From Xenopus tropicalis (Eukaryota; Chordata; Amphibia; Anura; Pipidae), in NCBI RefSeq assembly GCF_000004195.4, contig NC_030678.2, forward strand, positions 155,943,047 through 156,007,046: a stretch of 64,000 nucleotides of DNA, written 5' to 3'. The translations under genes were made by a program, and so were the position numbers. Below the pieces are notes generated by a model. That model was not told the origin of the DNA and did no database searches. It was given only the letters and a program-made list of their open reading frames with translations. Of this stretch, positions 34,813-45,943 are shown piece after piece (within the stretch, counting starts at the first letter, position 1; each line of letters starts with the position of its first letter).

Positions 34813-37069
34813 TATACAAACTGAACGTTTATGCACAGCAGACTAAAAAGAAGATTTTTGCATGAACAGTTAAAATCCCTATAGAAAACGGAAGAATGTA
34901 AAATATGTAAAGCAGAATGTTCCCACGTATGGAAAATGTGGGATTACTGGTGTTAGATATTTTTATTTCCGCTGTACCATGAGGTAACAACCTGGATGAC
35001 TAAAGATGAAACTGAGGGTAGATTAGAGCCCTTCATCAGGCTTAGTAGCTATCACAAAGCTCAGTTAGCTTGGCTTAATAAAGGGCTCATTTACAAACAT
35101 GGCTGCTATAGAACAAGGGAATTAGCCCCATTACCAGTTAGAAAATGAAGATCTGGTTGGTTGCTATGCAAATCGGTATCCATATAGCTGGGAGAAATGC
35201 CTTGCCTGTGCTTGTATATCTGTTTTAATACAAATGGAGGCGACAGTTACGTGCGGTTCGAGCTGCTCTACAAATTGGAAATCCTGTGTCCATGACATGA
35301 ATATCTAAGAGCAGCAGCTGTATTTATTAGTATGTGTGGTGTTAAAGGCGCAGTGCATTCATCACCAGCAGCAAAAAGGTCCCAGGGATATTCCTAATCA
35401 CTGGGTAAATTTGCATCTGGGCAGTAACCCATAGCAACCAATCAGTGATCAGCATTTTTCAGCCAGCGGTAGGTAGAACAATGAAAGCAAATATTTGGGT
35501 ATCTGACCAGGTGCAGATTTCACCACTGTTCAGAAATGAACCCCATATGTTGTCTGCAGTAGAGTATAGATGGGGATGATGGAACTTGCACACAATGTTT
35601 ACATTTTATATATACATTTTGTTGTGGTTTAACATTTACACCAAACCTACAAGTAGGGAGGATCTCTTTTTTTAAGTAGAAGGAAGGTAAAATCAGTGGA
35701 GAGTTGCTGACCTACGCCTACTCCCAACCGGAAACATGGCCAACGCAGCTCCCTGGCCTTATTTATATAACCACAGGCGCCAGGAGGGGGGGGGGGGTTG
35801 AAGGAGTTGACATCAGGGGCAGAATGGGGACAAGTACAAGTTTAGGCTGCAACCTGCCCATGACACCCTGGGATAGTGCTGTGCCAGCCCCAACCTCTGA
35901 ACCAGAGGTCCCATGGGTTTTTGGGCTGGAGCGTGCAACACTATAAGGCACTACTCCTGCCTGCTACTCTCGGCTGGTGCTTCTCTTCTAAAAAAATGCA
36001 CCAATTCAGGGTACTGTGTGCCACCATCTTGTTCTGGTGTCCCAGACATCCCCTGCTCTGCCCTTGGTGAGTGCATGCAAAGTGATTGTGTGAAATTGGG
36101 CATGTACCCAACTTCAGTAGGTGTAGGGGCAGCCTGGCAAACCAGGACAGTACCCTTGGGGTGGGAGCAGGTAAGCAACTAGAATAACTGTGATGTGCCT
36201 AATGATTTGGTGCTGCCCTGTGGTTTTACTTTTCCTTCTCAATAAATACAGAACATGTATTGTATGGGTTTAACTAGGGGGTCTTTTAAAAGTAAATACT
36301 GCACTCAGTGACATATGTTGGGCCTCAGTATATGTGACTGTTCACTTCTTTTCATTCATGCCATTTAGTTCTTTGAGTGGTTCCCCAGGTTTCACATCCC
36401 ACAAGGAATCTGTGTAAGAAAGGTGCAGGATTTTGACAGTAGGTCAGTTCTCCAGAAGCAATAAATCACGTTTATATACACGTCTGACTGTCAGGAGTGG
36501 GCCAAGAGTGTAATTACCTACAGCTTTGTCTGGTCTGTCCTGAAATGGGATCTGATGGGGAACATGCCATGGTACAGTTGGGTAATAAATCATTAAGAAA
36601 AATTTAATCCACTGTAGCACATGGATTTACTCAAAGTCAGAAGGGTGCGGACAGGGAGGGCAGGCTAAAAAACATAAGGATTTTTCAGTGCATTTATATT
36701 TTTGTGCTAGTGAGAGTATTTCTAGGTGTGTATTACAATGACGGTGATGATTAGGCAGAGGTCAGAGCAGGTACCTCACAGCTTCTCACAGCAACGTTTT
36801 TTTGTGGTTTGAAAATGTGAAAAGTTCTGATCAAGGAATAAAATATGGGTAATGGAAATACTGTATGAATTCTGCCTATATTCCTTCATGTGATTTAATA
36901 TCATTAGGATTTTACAGGTTGGTAACTGAACACTGCACAAAACTGGTCCCAAGGGCAAGTGTTCAACGTTTCAGCTAAATGATTCCACCTATAATAGTGT
37001 TCCGCTCTTTCTCCCTGAGAGCTGAGCCTGACATAACAACTCAGCTAAATTGGTTTAACAAAGACTGAA

Positions 37070-37200
37070 GTCTATCAATCCCTCCAATGAGGGATAGGTA
37101 TGTGTGTATACACATACCTATGCGCACCTGTCTATACACTCACACCTAATATACACATTCATATACTAACTAACTGTAGATCACTATAGCCTTGGATATA
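37070..37200 (-). repeat. Fragment related to 7708-8015
   Basis: Carries TCTATACACTCACACCTAAT and CACTATAGCCTTGGATAT, complements of blocks at about 7842-7925. It includes the short palindrome GGTATGTGTGTATACACATA near 37097. Confidence 0.55.
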
Positions 37201-37327
37201 ATAGTTGTCCAAGCTCCCCTACATAGCCCACAAGAATACCAGCATCTGAGGTTGAAAACACGCCTGAATCAGTGGCTACATTTCTGGAGTTCTGGGTACA
37301 GGAGATTTCACAGCTGGTGCCCAGATA

Positions 37328-37501
37328 AAGGTGCCCATACAGGGTGTGTATGGGGCACTCTGACGGGCACAACCGACTGATATCTGGGTGAAAATCAGAC
37401 AGATATAGATCGGACAGGTTAAAGATCTCCTGTATGCCCATCATTTTGATCCAATAGTTTGGCCCTAGGGCAAACAATCGGATCGGTCTGATATCTCCCA
37501 A
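37328..37501 (-). mobile_element. GGTCCCCATACAC-family MITE, partial
   Basis: Starts AAAGGTGCCCATACAGGG and holds GATCGGACAGGTTAAAGA and a TTTGGCCCTAGGGCAAAC palindrome that match the complete copy at 45561-45943. It abuts the CpG-rich MITE starting at 37503. Confidence 0.7.
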
Positions 37502-37502
37502 G

Positions 37503-38608
37503 GGGCCTGATTCACTAAAGGGCGATAAAAATTAGCGCACGCTTTTTCGCGTTAAAAAACGCAAAATAATTTGCGCGCGATTCACCATAGTATTATCGCG
37601 TGCGAAAAATCGACATTTTCGCATGGGTTATTTCTCGCACTAGTTTTACCGTTTTGCGTTAATTTCCGCGCTGAAAAGAATACGATCGCATGATTCACTA
37701 TAACTTTTGCGCGCTAAATATCGCATTCGGCTATGCGAAAATTAACACCTACTACAGGCAGGCGAAAAATTATACAAAAGTACAGTAAATGATTTTTTGC
37801 AATAAAATATGGACTTACAGTGTTATTTATTCAAGTCTGTGTTTCCCCTAGAGTGACGCAGCCGCCAGTTTGCAGCGAAATGTTCATTTTTAATACAGTA
37901 ATTTTCTGCAAGTATTGGCGTGTATGGCTAACATGGCGTGCGTTCATTTGCGCAACTATTTCTATTTGGCTACAAGTGATGAAATGCTTCGCCAGGCATG
38001 GATTCGCAGCAAATTTTTGGACGTGCGTTGAATTTTTTTCGCGGCGGATTTTTTCATGCGTTTCTCAAAACATTCCGCCAATGGCAAAACGCATGAAAAA
38101 ATTTGCCACGCAAAAATTCACCGCACATACAAAAATTTATACAAGCGTCAAAAAATAATAGTCACAGCAACAATTTTTTTGCCCGCACAACATTTTTGCC
38201 GTTTTGTGGATCTTTCGAAAGATTTGCTAATTTTTCACTAAAGAAACCAGAACACATTTGCTCATCACTAGTGGCTACTATTTATAAGCATCTACTATTT
38301 ATATGATACCATTTATATGTGGCTAATATTTATATACACCATTTATATGCGGCAACAATTTTTATACACTATTTCTATGCTACCATTCATATGCGGCGAT
38401 TATTCGCGTAATTTAGCGCATGTACCGGCAAATACCGCATTGAAATAGTCTTTTGCGAGTTAAATAACGCATGCAATATCACGCGTAAAAAAGCGCAAGT
38501 ATGCTTATAGTGAATCGTGCGGAAAATCGCCAAAATTAAGCCGCGGTAAAAATTTTAGCGCACAATAAAAATAGCGCACGTTTTATCGCCCTTTAGTGAA
38601 TCAGGCCC
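37503..38608. mobile_element. Long CpG-rich inverted-repeat MITE (TGATTCACTAAAGGGCGA)
   Basis: 1.1 kb from GGGCCTGATTCACTAAAGGG to its mirror CCCTTTAGTGAATCAGGCCC. The end regions are full of GCGC, TCGCG and GCGAAAA words in an otherwise CpG-poor genome. Short open frames inside (for example 37820-38158) are not coding. It contains a second element at about 37973-38271. Confidence 0.85.
37973..38271. mobile_element. MITE nested in 37503-38608 (AGTGATGA ends)
   Basis: AGTGATGAAATGCTTCGCCA at the left and TTTGCTCATCACT at the right are inverted ends; inside, TTTTTTCATGCGTTT faces AAACGCATGAAAAAA across CCGCCAATGGC. Different in sequence from the surrounding element. Confidence 0.65.
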
Positions 38609-38989
38609 AATATCTTTCAAAGTATGGCCAGCATAACAGGCCGAGGTCGGTGCAGGCAGCAGTCAATCATAGATATCCAACCAGGGTTGAGGAACCAGAA
38701 CATACATAGATATAGTGGGCAAGGACCAGCAGTACAGAAGTCAAGCAGGCTCAGAGTCTTTACCAGAAGGCACAGATCACTTCATAATGAAACGCAGACT
38801 TTGGCGTTTATTTAAAGCATTGCATATGGCAAATATTTTCCTATCAAAACAAATGCATGCACCATAAATGTGAGAATGACACACTAGCACACCAGCGTAA
38901 TCTAGTTTGGGTACCAAAGTGCCCACACCACAAACTTGGTGTGAAATATGCATACATGTGAAATTGCTTCTGACATGCCCTCATCATGA

Positions 38990-39215
38990 AGAACTATTTG
39001 TGCTGCTTCAAATAAAAGTTTTGTTCCTCAAGTCTACAGTTAAATTGATCTTTTATATCTGTCTATAATACCATCTTATGTATTTGTACAGAGTAATCAT
39101 GTCCCCTCGCAAGCACAATTTCTCTAGAGAAAACAACCCCAACCTCGACAGTCTAACCTCCTAATTTGGTCCTTCCATCCCCTTAACCAGTTTAGTTGCA
39201 CGTATCTGCTCTCTC
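38990..39215 (-). repeat. Repeat related to 33562-34330
   Basis: Shares GTGCTGCTTCAAAT, AATCATGTCCCCTCGCAAGC and ACCCCAACCTCGACAGTC with 33562-34330. No coding potential. Confidence 0.6.
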
Positions 39216-40079
39216 CGGCTTTATTTACGCCTAGTACATTGCACTTGTGTTTTTAGATGAGCCCTTATATGGGAAAATCAACAGAGACCTGCTACAGAAT
39301 TGTTCTGCTTCTGTGCCCCGGTGGTCCAATAACAGATATGGAATTGCAAAGCTAAAATATTGATGTTTCATGAAACAGAAATTCTGTTGTTGTTGAGCTC
39401 GATGTACAAGGAGATATTTCCACACTTGAATAGCCTTCAGCAGTGGATGGATTTATTTACTTGTCCTTTTCTTTGCTATTTTTCTGTGGCACTACAGGGT
39501 TATGGTTGCAGTAAAAGATATAAACAAACAGTTATTTTTGTATAATATAGAAAATTACAGAAACGGTTCTCATTTCTGAATCCAAGCCTTCTTTTACATA
39601 GAAGAACCCATAAATATAAGAAATAATATGGGATTGCAGCATACTTGCACCTACTGAATCATGTGCACAATCCAGGCACCGAAAATTCTCAACTCACTTG
39701 TATTTAGTATGACAATAGCACAAATGCAGTTGTGTGCATTTTGATGCATCTGATGCAGTTGTGCATCAGATGCAGTTGTGCCAGATGCAACACACCCAAG
39801 CAGCTGCAATTGCAATGGAATTCTGGAAAAAAAAGCACTGAATTCTGGGTAAAACTTCACACGTCACTTAATAAGCCCTTATATCTGAATGCATGAAATG
39901 CTTTAATAAAGTGTGCCTTATTTTTATGTATTAGCAGAAGATTTAGGGTATAGTATTTAATTCTGGCTATTTGGAGGTTTACAGTATACAGCAGAACCCC
40001 CACTTTACATTTTTCAGTGTAAAATCTGAAAAAATGTTAAATCAGATAAATTCATGAAGCATTATATGTTTGTGGGACT

Positions 40080-40336
40080 GCAAAAAGGGTGTGCAAGCTT
40101 TCTAACTTCTTGGGGAGCAACACAAGCATCATAAAAGTTCATGGAGGTGCCAAATAAGGGCTAAGATTAGGCAGCCTCTATGCACACTATTAGATTACAG
40201 GAGGCTTTATTTGGCAGTAAGTCTTATTTGTATTCAACCAAAAATAACTCCCTGGTTTGGGGGCACTGGGAGCAACATCCAAGGGGTTGGTGAGCAACAT
40301 GTTACCCCTGAGCCACTGGTTGGGGATCACTGGTGT
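40080..40336 (-). mobile_element. ATCCCCAACC repeat, reverse orientation
   Basis: Ends GAGCCACTGGTTGGGGATCA, the complement of the start of the 7660 copy, and includes TTGGTGAGCAACATGTTA. It abuts the 35-bp tandem array that begins at about 40340. Confidence 0.75.
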
Positions 40337-40339
40337 AGA

Positions 40340-41640
40340 GGATAGATTGAAGCATTATGCAGGATTGATGTAGAAAATGTGATGTTATGTTATACAGGGT
40401 TGGGGTAAAAGATGAAATATAACATGTAGGATTGCTGTTGTAGATTATAATGTTATTCAAGGCTGATATAAAAGATGTGATGTAATGTTAAGCAGAGTTG
40501 GTGTAGAACAGTGCTGTCCAACTTCTGTTGTACCGAGGGCCTGAATTTTTCCGACCTACGTGGTGGAGGGCCGATAATGGAAGCCAGTTTTGACCACTCC
40601 CCTTTTTGAAACCACACCCATGTTATCACATGACCATACCCATATTAATGGTTGTAGTACAGCAAAAACCTGCCATACTCTGCCTGCCCTACCCTGCCTG
40701 TGTGCCATACTCTGCCTACCCTACCCTGCCTTTGTGTGTGCCATACCCTGCCTTCCCTACCCTGCCTGTGTGCCATACTCTGCCCACCCTACCCTGCCTT
40801 TGTGTATGCCATACTTTCACTGTGTGTGCCATTCTTGGCTCGTTAGTGCCAAACTTGGCCTGTGTGTGCTATACTCTGCCTGCCCTACTCTGCCTGTGTG
40901 GGCCATACTCTGCCTTCCCTACCCTGCCTGTGTGTGCCATACTCTGCCTTCCCTACCCTGCCTGTGTGTGCCATACTCTGCTTGCCCTATGCTGCCTGTG
41001 TGTATGGCACACACAGGCAGCCTACAGTGACACAATGCTGGCACTGCTCCTACAGTCTGCACAATAACTATATATTAAAAAACTTTTTAATTGCAGTACC
41101 ACCTCAGTATATGTTCTTTTTGTAGTATGCACGGATTATTTGTGGGTTTCTACTGCTCCTGAGGTGTGAACAGGGGAACAATGGGGGTGATTACAGCCTG
41201 AGCCTGAGGTGTGAACACTGCAGGGGGTGAACAATGCAGAGATTAAAAGGTGTGAACAACACAGGGGGGGTCCGCGGGCCGCCAGTTGGACAGCACTGGT
41301 GTAGAAGATGGAATAGAAAATAGCATGTAATGTTATACTGGGCTGGTGTAGAAGATGGAATAAAATGTTATTTAGGGCTGGTGTAGAAGATGGGATGTAA
41401 CACTATACAGGGATGGTGTAGAGGAAGGAATGAAACATTATGTAGGGTTGGTGCAGAAGATAAAATGAGACATTATGTAGGGTTGGTATAGACAGAAGAT
41501 GTGATGTAATGTTAAGCAGGGCTGGTATAGGAGATGGAATGAAACATTATGTAGGGTTGGTCTAGTAGAAAATGTTATGTAACACTAAACAGAGTTGGTG
41601 CAGAAGATTTGATGTAACAGATGGCTGGTATATATGTAGT
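40340..41640 (+). repeat. Degenerate tandem array, unit about 35 bp
   Basis: Units such as GGGCTGGTGTAGAAGATGGA plus ATAAAATGTTATTTA recur at 40340-40508 and 41299-41640, with alternating forms GATGTGATGTAATGTTA and GGAATGAAACATTATGTA. A hAT-like element (40509-41298) splits the array. Confidence 0.8.
40509..41298. mobile_element. hAT-like element with internal minisatellite
   Basis: 790 bp from CAGTGCTGTCCAACTTCTG to GCCAGTTGGACAGCACTG. GTGTAGAA lies at both sides (40501-40508 and 41299-41306), an 8-bp duplication, though the host array contains this word in many units. The core (about 40665-41010) is a minisatellite of CCATACTCTGCC and CTACCCTGCCTGTGTG blocks, which keeps several frames open without coding. 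Confidence 0.83.
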
Positions 41641-42539
41641 ATACATGAAAAAGACTGGAAAGCCACATACGACAGATCCATGTTAAACAGTATGCTATTG
41701 CCATAGGTCCCAGCATTTATTGTACAGCACTGCTAAATATGTTGGTGCTTCAAAAAAGTCATAATGATAATAATCTGTGGGAATGGTGTTCTTCAGTTTA
41801 AGGTGGCAAAAGCAATAGAGGCAGGGGCAATTTACAGGCTTTATAGAATGATGTTTAGGGAGAATGCTTATTTTGCCCTTGGTACTGTATCTGCACTTAC
41901 ATGCAAAATATATGTAAATATATATATACAGTATATATATAAACATATGTTGTGTTGAAGCCCATAGATGAAGTTCACCATTGTTTTCTATTGTGATATT
42001 AGCAGCGCACAAGTTTGGGAATCCCCAAAAAGATCTATTCTTGGAACAGAGCTTGTTTCCCAGGATCAGCCTGACAGGTATTTGACACCTTTGTCAGAAA
42101 CAGTATCCCCTGTAATCTATAGGCTCTTATTGTGCCACTTACATCAGAAGGGAATTTTCACCGAGAAGGTTGAGATATTATAATTGGGGATTTGTGAAAT
42201 ATGAGCCGGTGGAGAGGATGGGAGCAGCAAACAGAATAAACATGTATCAGCTAAAGGCATACACTTACAATAGAGTCACTTACACCCTACACTTGTGTTA
42301 CTCTGTCAGAAGGGCAACTGATACCTTTGTATGGTTTTTCTCCATATGTACAATTGTTGGCCTCACTGCGCCGCCGGTATAATATGCCTTGTGCTTAATA
42401 AAGACTAACAAGACACCCAAATATATTTTTGCAAACCTCTTGAATCTTTGGTGTTGTTGTGTTCTAGTGGCATCTCCACAAGCCTGTCTGCGGTATATTA
42501 AAGGCCACACCTAACACATTCGTGCCAAACAAGGGACAT

Positions 42540-43585
42540 GATTTTCATTTGTATTTTAGAACTCTGGCCATTCTATCTATTGTTTCCGTTGTACCGTTTG
42601 TCTCTAAACTCCTGGAACTTATTCTCTTCTTAAGTATTAACACCCAAAATCTGATTTACCCTTTCCAATTTGGCTTTACTGAGAAAGATTTATGTACATT
42701 TACAAATAATCTCCAGATTGCCAAAGTCTAAAAATACTTCTCTATTCTCATTGTTTTAGATGGGGCCTTTTGTTGATCATTCTGTTCCGAGGCTAATTGG
42801 CTGTCTCTTTGGCCTTCACAGTGAAGCCTTCTCTGTCTCTTATGCCAACAAATCCTCTCCCCCAGCTCAGCTTACTGTTGGGGTGCTCCAGGCTTCTACT
42901 TTGACCTTGGTATTCTTCTTGTACATGGAATGGAACCCTTATCTGATCATTTTAGTTTAAATATCCCTTGCATGCAGATAATAGCAGATTTATTTAGACA
43001 TCACTTTACTAATAACAAATACACAGACCCAGATCTCTAACTGATTCCTAGCTCTCTCCTCCTTGATGTATCAATGGCACCTCAAATTGAACCTAGCAAA
43101 AACTAATGGCGTTTCCATATGTTATTGCATTTGTTATTGGTGGCATGTTTATTAACCCTTTTAATGTATCCTGCTATTAAGGGTTCTTTCTCACCATTAT
43201 TATATTGATACCACTGCCAGAACCTGTTGCAATCTCAACCTACTACTAACTGGTCTTCCAGACTCCAACCTCTCCCTCCTTAAACTCCTCTGCAAAAAAT
43301 CTTCTGTGCTCCCCTAAGAGAGAACTTGTTCCTTTTTAAAATCCTATCTTATACCTTTTTTTTCTTGCTGCTCTTCAGCTCTTCAATTTCATTCCTTCCT
43401 TCCATATGAAACTCTTCCTCAGCCTCTTCCTAACTATACTTAGACCCCATCTCATAGAGCACTAATGTGGTATCTTCTCCAATGTGGGAGGTTATGGCCC
43501 AGTGCTGCATTTATTGTGAATAATAGCACTAATAACCTCATATTTGTGCCTGTAACCCACACACTTAGATTGTAAGTTCTTTGGG
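42540..43585 (+). pseudogene. Decayed L2-like LINE reverse transcriptase and 3' end
   Basis: Translated in pieces the + strand gives VPFVSKLLELILF and YPFQFGFTEKDLCT (about 42588-42700), DHSVPRLIGCLFGL (about 42775), SSPPAQLTVGVLQAST (about 42850), a CMQIIADLF remnant where LINEs have the YADD site (about 42971), and WHLKLNLAKTNGVSIC (about 43077). LLLTGLPDSNLSLLKLL follows near 43242 and CACTTAGATTGTAAGTTCTT near 43560. The order is that of an L2/CR1-type ORF2. Frameshifts and stops are many, so it is dead. Confidence 0.72.
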
Positions 43586-44996
43586 TCATGAAGGCATTAG
43601 AGATGACCATAGAAAAGTATTTTGTTCTTTTGGCTTTCCTCTGGATTAAACATAACTGTTTCAGCATCATTAGTAACCTAAATCGATATTTTAAAATTGT
43701 TCCTTATAATGTTTGCTTGTTGGGTGTTTCCTTGTGGGTCCTCTGGCATGGGAGCCACAGTGTGTATTGTTGGAGAATTATATATATACAGTATATGGAT
43801 GAAAAATCCTCCTAAAAATATACACTTTTCACCCAGACCACATAAAATCATTTCATATTTTGGATTTTGACAGCTCACGTCTGTCCCTTTTCTTTTCAGG
43901 ATTCATTTATATTCCCCGGTCTGTACATGTTCAGCACATTAATCTTAATCAAAGGCAACAACTCAAATAAAACTTAGTGTCAGCATGAATAAAACTATTC
44001 GAGCCCGCTGAGCTTAGTTGGCACATGTGGGACACCATATTAAACAAATCTTTCGGTACGTAATTAGCCTGATAAACTCCCGTAAGTTTTCACGCCATAT
44101 CTGTGACATGCTGGACCTAAATGAGCCATGCACCATTACATGTAAAGGATGCTGTAAGTTAACAAGATGTGCGGTGCTTCGGGAGACCACACTAGATGGA
44201 GCGCTGATTCCGAGCAAAGGCATTTATTTTGCAGCTGTATGTTGAAAGGAAATAACCTACATGGATTTAACGTATTTATGTACGTTTCACTTTTTAATAT
44301 CATATTATTACACAGTAAAAGGGCTCATGAAATAGGAGATGTTAATGGTGCTCTTAGAGAAGAAAATTACTAATCTTACATGTAACAAAAAATCTCTTCA
44401 AATTGAAAACATCCTGTGCTCGTGTTTTCAGCATCATTTCAAAATACTGTGATTGTTGTCCTGGCTCAAACAAATCTATATATATTTTTTGCAGGGGGCC
44501 CAGCTCAGTTACACTACACCACCGGATGTAACCTCGCATATATATATGTGTCCTGGGTTTGTGTGCCGAACTCAAAATGGTGTTTTTCCATTTCATTCCA
44601 ATGACACTTATTGTTAGAAAAACACCTTGTTAATATGAATGTGGGCTATTTTATGTGATATTTTCACAGAGACCAGCAATATTTTATTTATACATATCCT
44701 TTTAAGGATGAACGATTGCTACTTGTATTTCTTTTGGTGCCTTGTAGCCCAGGTGCTGGGTTTTGACAGAATTGCTTCTGTTATGAGCTGCCCACCTCTC
44801 ATATGTTTCCCCAGCTTCCTTTCATCCCTTCCTTAATGTGCAATCTCAACTCTTCTGGCATCTTTATGACACTTAGTAGGCTACATATTCTGAAGTATAC
44901 ATGTTAGTGGGCCTGTCTGCTCATACCACACATCTTACTTGGCCACCTGAGATTCTACCAACCTGAGTTCTGCTACTACTATATATGATATAGACC

Positions 44997-45276
44997 AGTG
45001 ATCCCCAACCAGTGCCTCGGGGGCAACATGTTGCTCACTGTCACCTTTGATGATGCGCCCAGTGGCCTCAAAGTAAGTGCCTATTTTTGCATTTCTAGCT
45101 TGGAGGCAAGAGGCATCATTTTACTTCAAGTAGAGCCTCCTTCGGGCTAGCATTCCACATGGGACTACCAAGTAGCCAATCACAACCCTTATATGGCACC
45201 CCTAAAGAACTTTTTTCATGTTTGTATGACTGACCAACACTCATGAGTAAAAAACCTTGGAAATCCCTAATATAGA
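44997..45276 (+). mobile_element. ATCCCCAACC repeat
   Basis: Begins AGTGATCCCCAACCAGTGCC and contains GCAACATGTTGCTCACTGTC and AGCCAATCACAACCC. The right end is diverged (TTGGAAATCCCTAATA). Confidence 0.75.
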
Positions 45277-45560
45277 CCATATTTGTGGGCTTGATTAAAT
45301 AACAGGTTTTCATGGATTTGTTTTTAAAATGTCTGCTTCAGTTATGAACATATAATTTACCCAGAAAAAGGCATAAAGGCTCAAGCTCTGGGCAGATACA
45401 GTTATCCATGAATTGTCTCCATAAAGTTGAAACCCTTCTCGTCTGGGATATAAACATTGTCGGTCCTTTTATCTTCTTTTGTTATAAAGCATATAGCTCT
45501 TCCCTCAATGTGGCAGCTTTTAAATATATCAGTTTTACTATCTTAATATAATGGAGTGTT

Positions 45561-45943
45561 AAGGTCCCCATACACAGGCCGATTATAGCTGCTGATATCA
45601 GTCCCTTGGACCAATTCGGCAGCTAATCAGCCGTGTATGGGCAGAACCGAGCGGCCTGGCGACTGATATCTGGCCTGAAATTGGCCAGATCTCGATCGGC
45701 CAGGTTAGAAAATCCAGTCAGATCGGGGACCGCATCGGCTCGTTGATGCAGTCCCCGAACCGACTGCCCCATGGCCGCAAATGTAATTCGATCGTTTGGC
45801 CCCAGGGCCAAACGATCGGATTTTTTTTTTTTTAAGCTACTTGCTACCCGATATCGCCCACCCGTAGGTGGGGATATCGGGTGAAGATCCGCTCGCTTGG
45901 TGACATCGCCAAGCGAGCGGATCTTATAGTGCATGGGGACCTT
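45561..45943 (+). mobile_element. GGTCCCCATACAC-family MITE, complete
   Basis: A 383-bp element with termini AAGGTCCCCATACAC and GCATGGGGACCTT in inverted orientation. It is rich in internal palindromes, such as TTTGGCCCCAGGGCCAAA at the centre of a GATCG-flanked arm. No coding potential. This is the reference copy for four partial copies in the window. Confidence 0.85.

Noticed and set aside
37820..38158. 112-residue frame in the CpG-rich MITE
   Set aside because: Lies across the palindromic interior of a mobile element; no domain.
40590..41125. Overlapping frames rich in LPCLCVPYSA
   Set aside because: Produced by the CTGCC-rich minisatellite inside a hAT-like element; several frames are open for the same reason.
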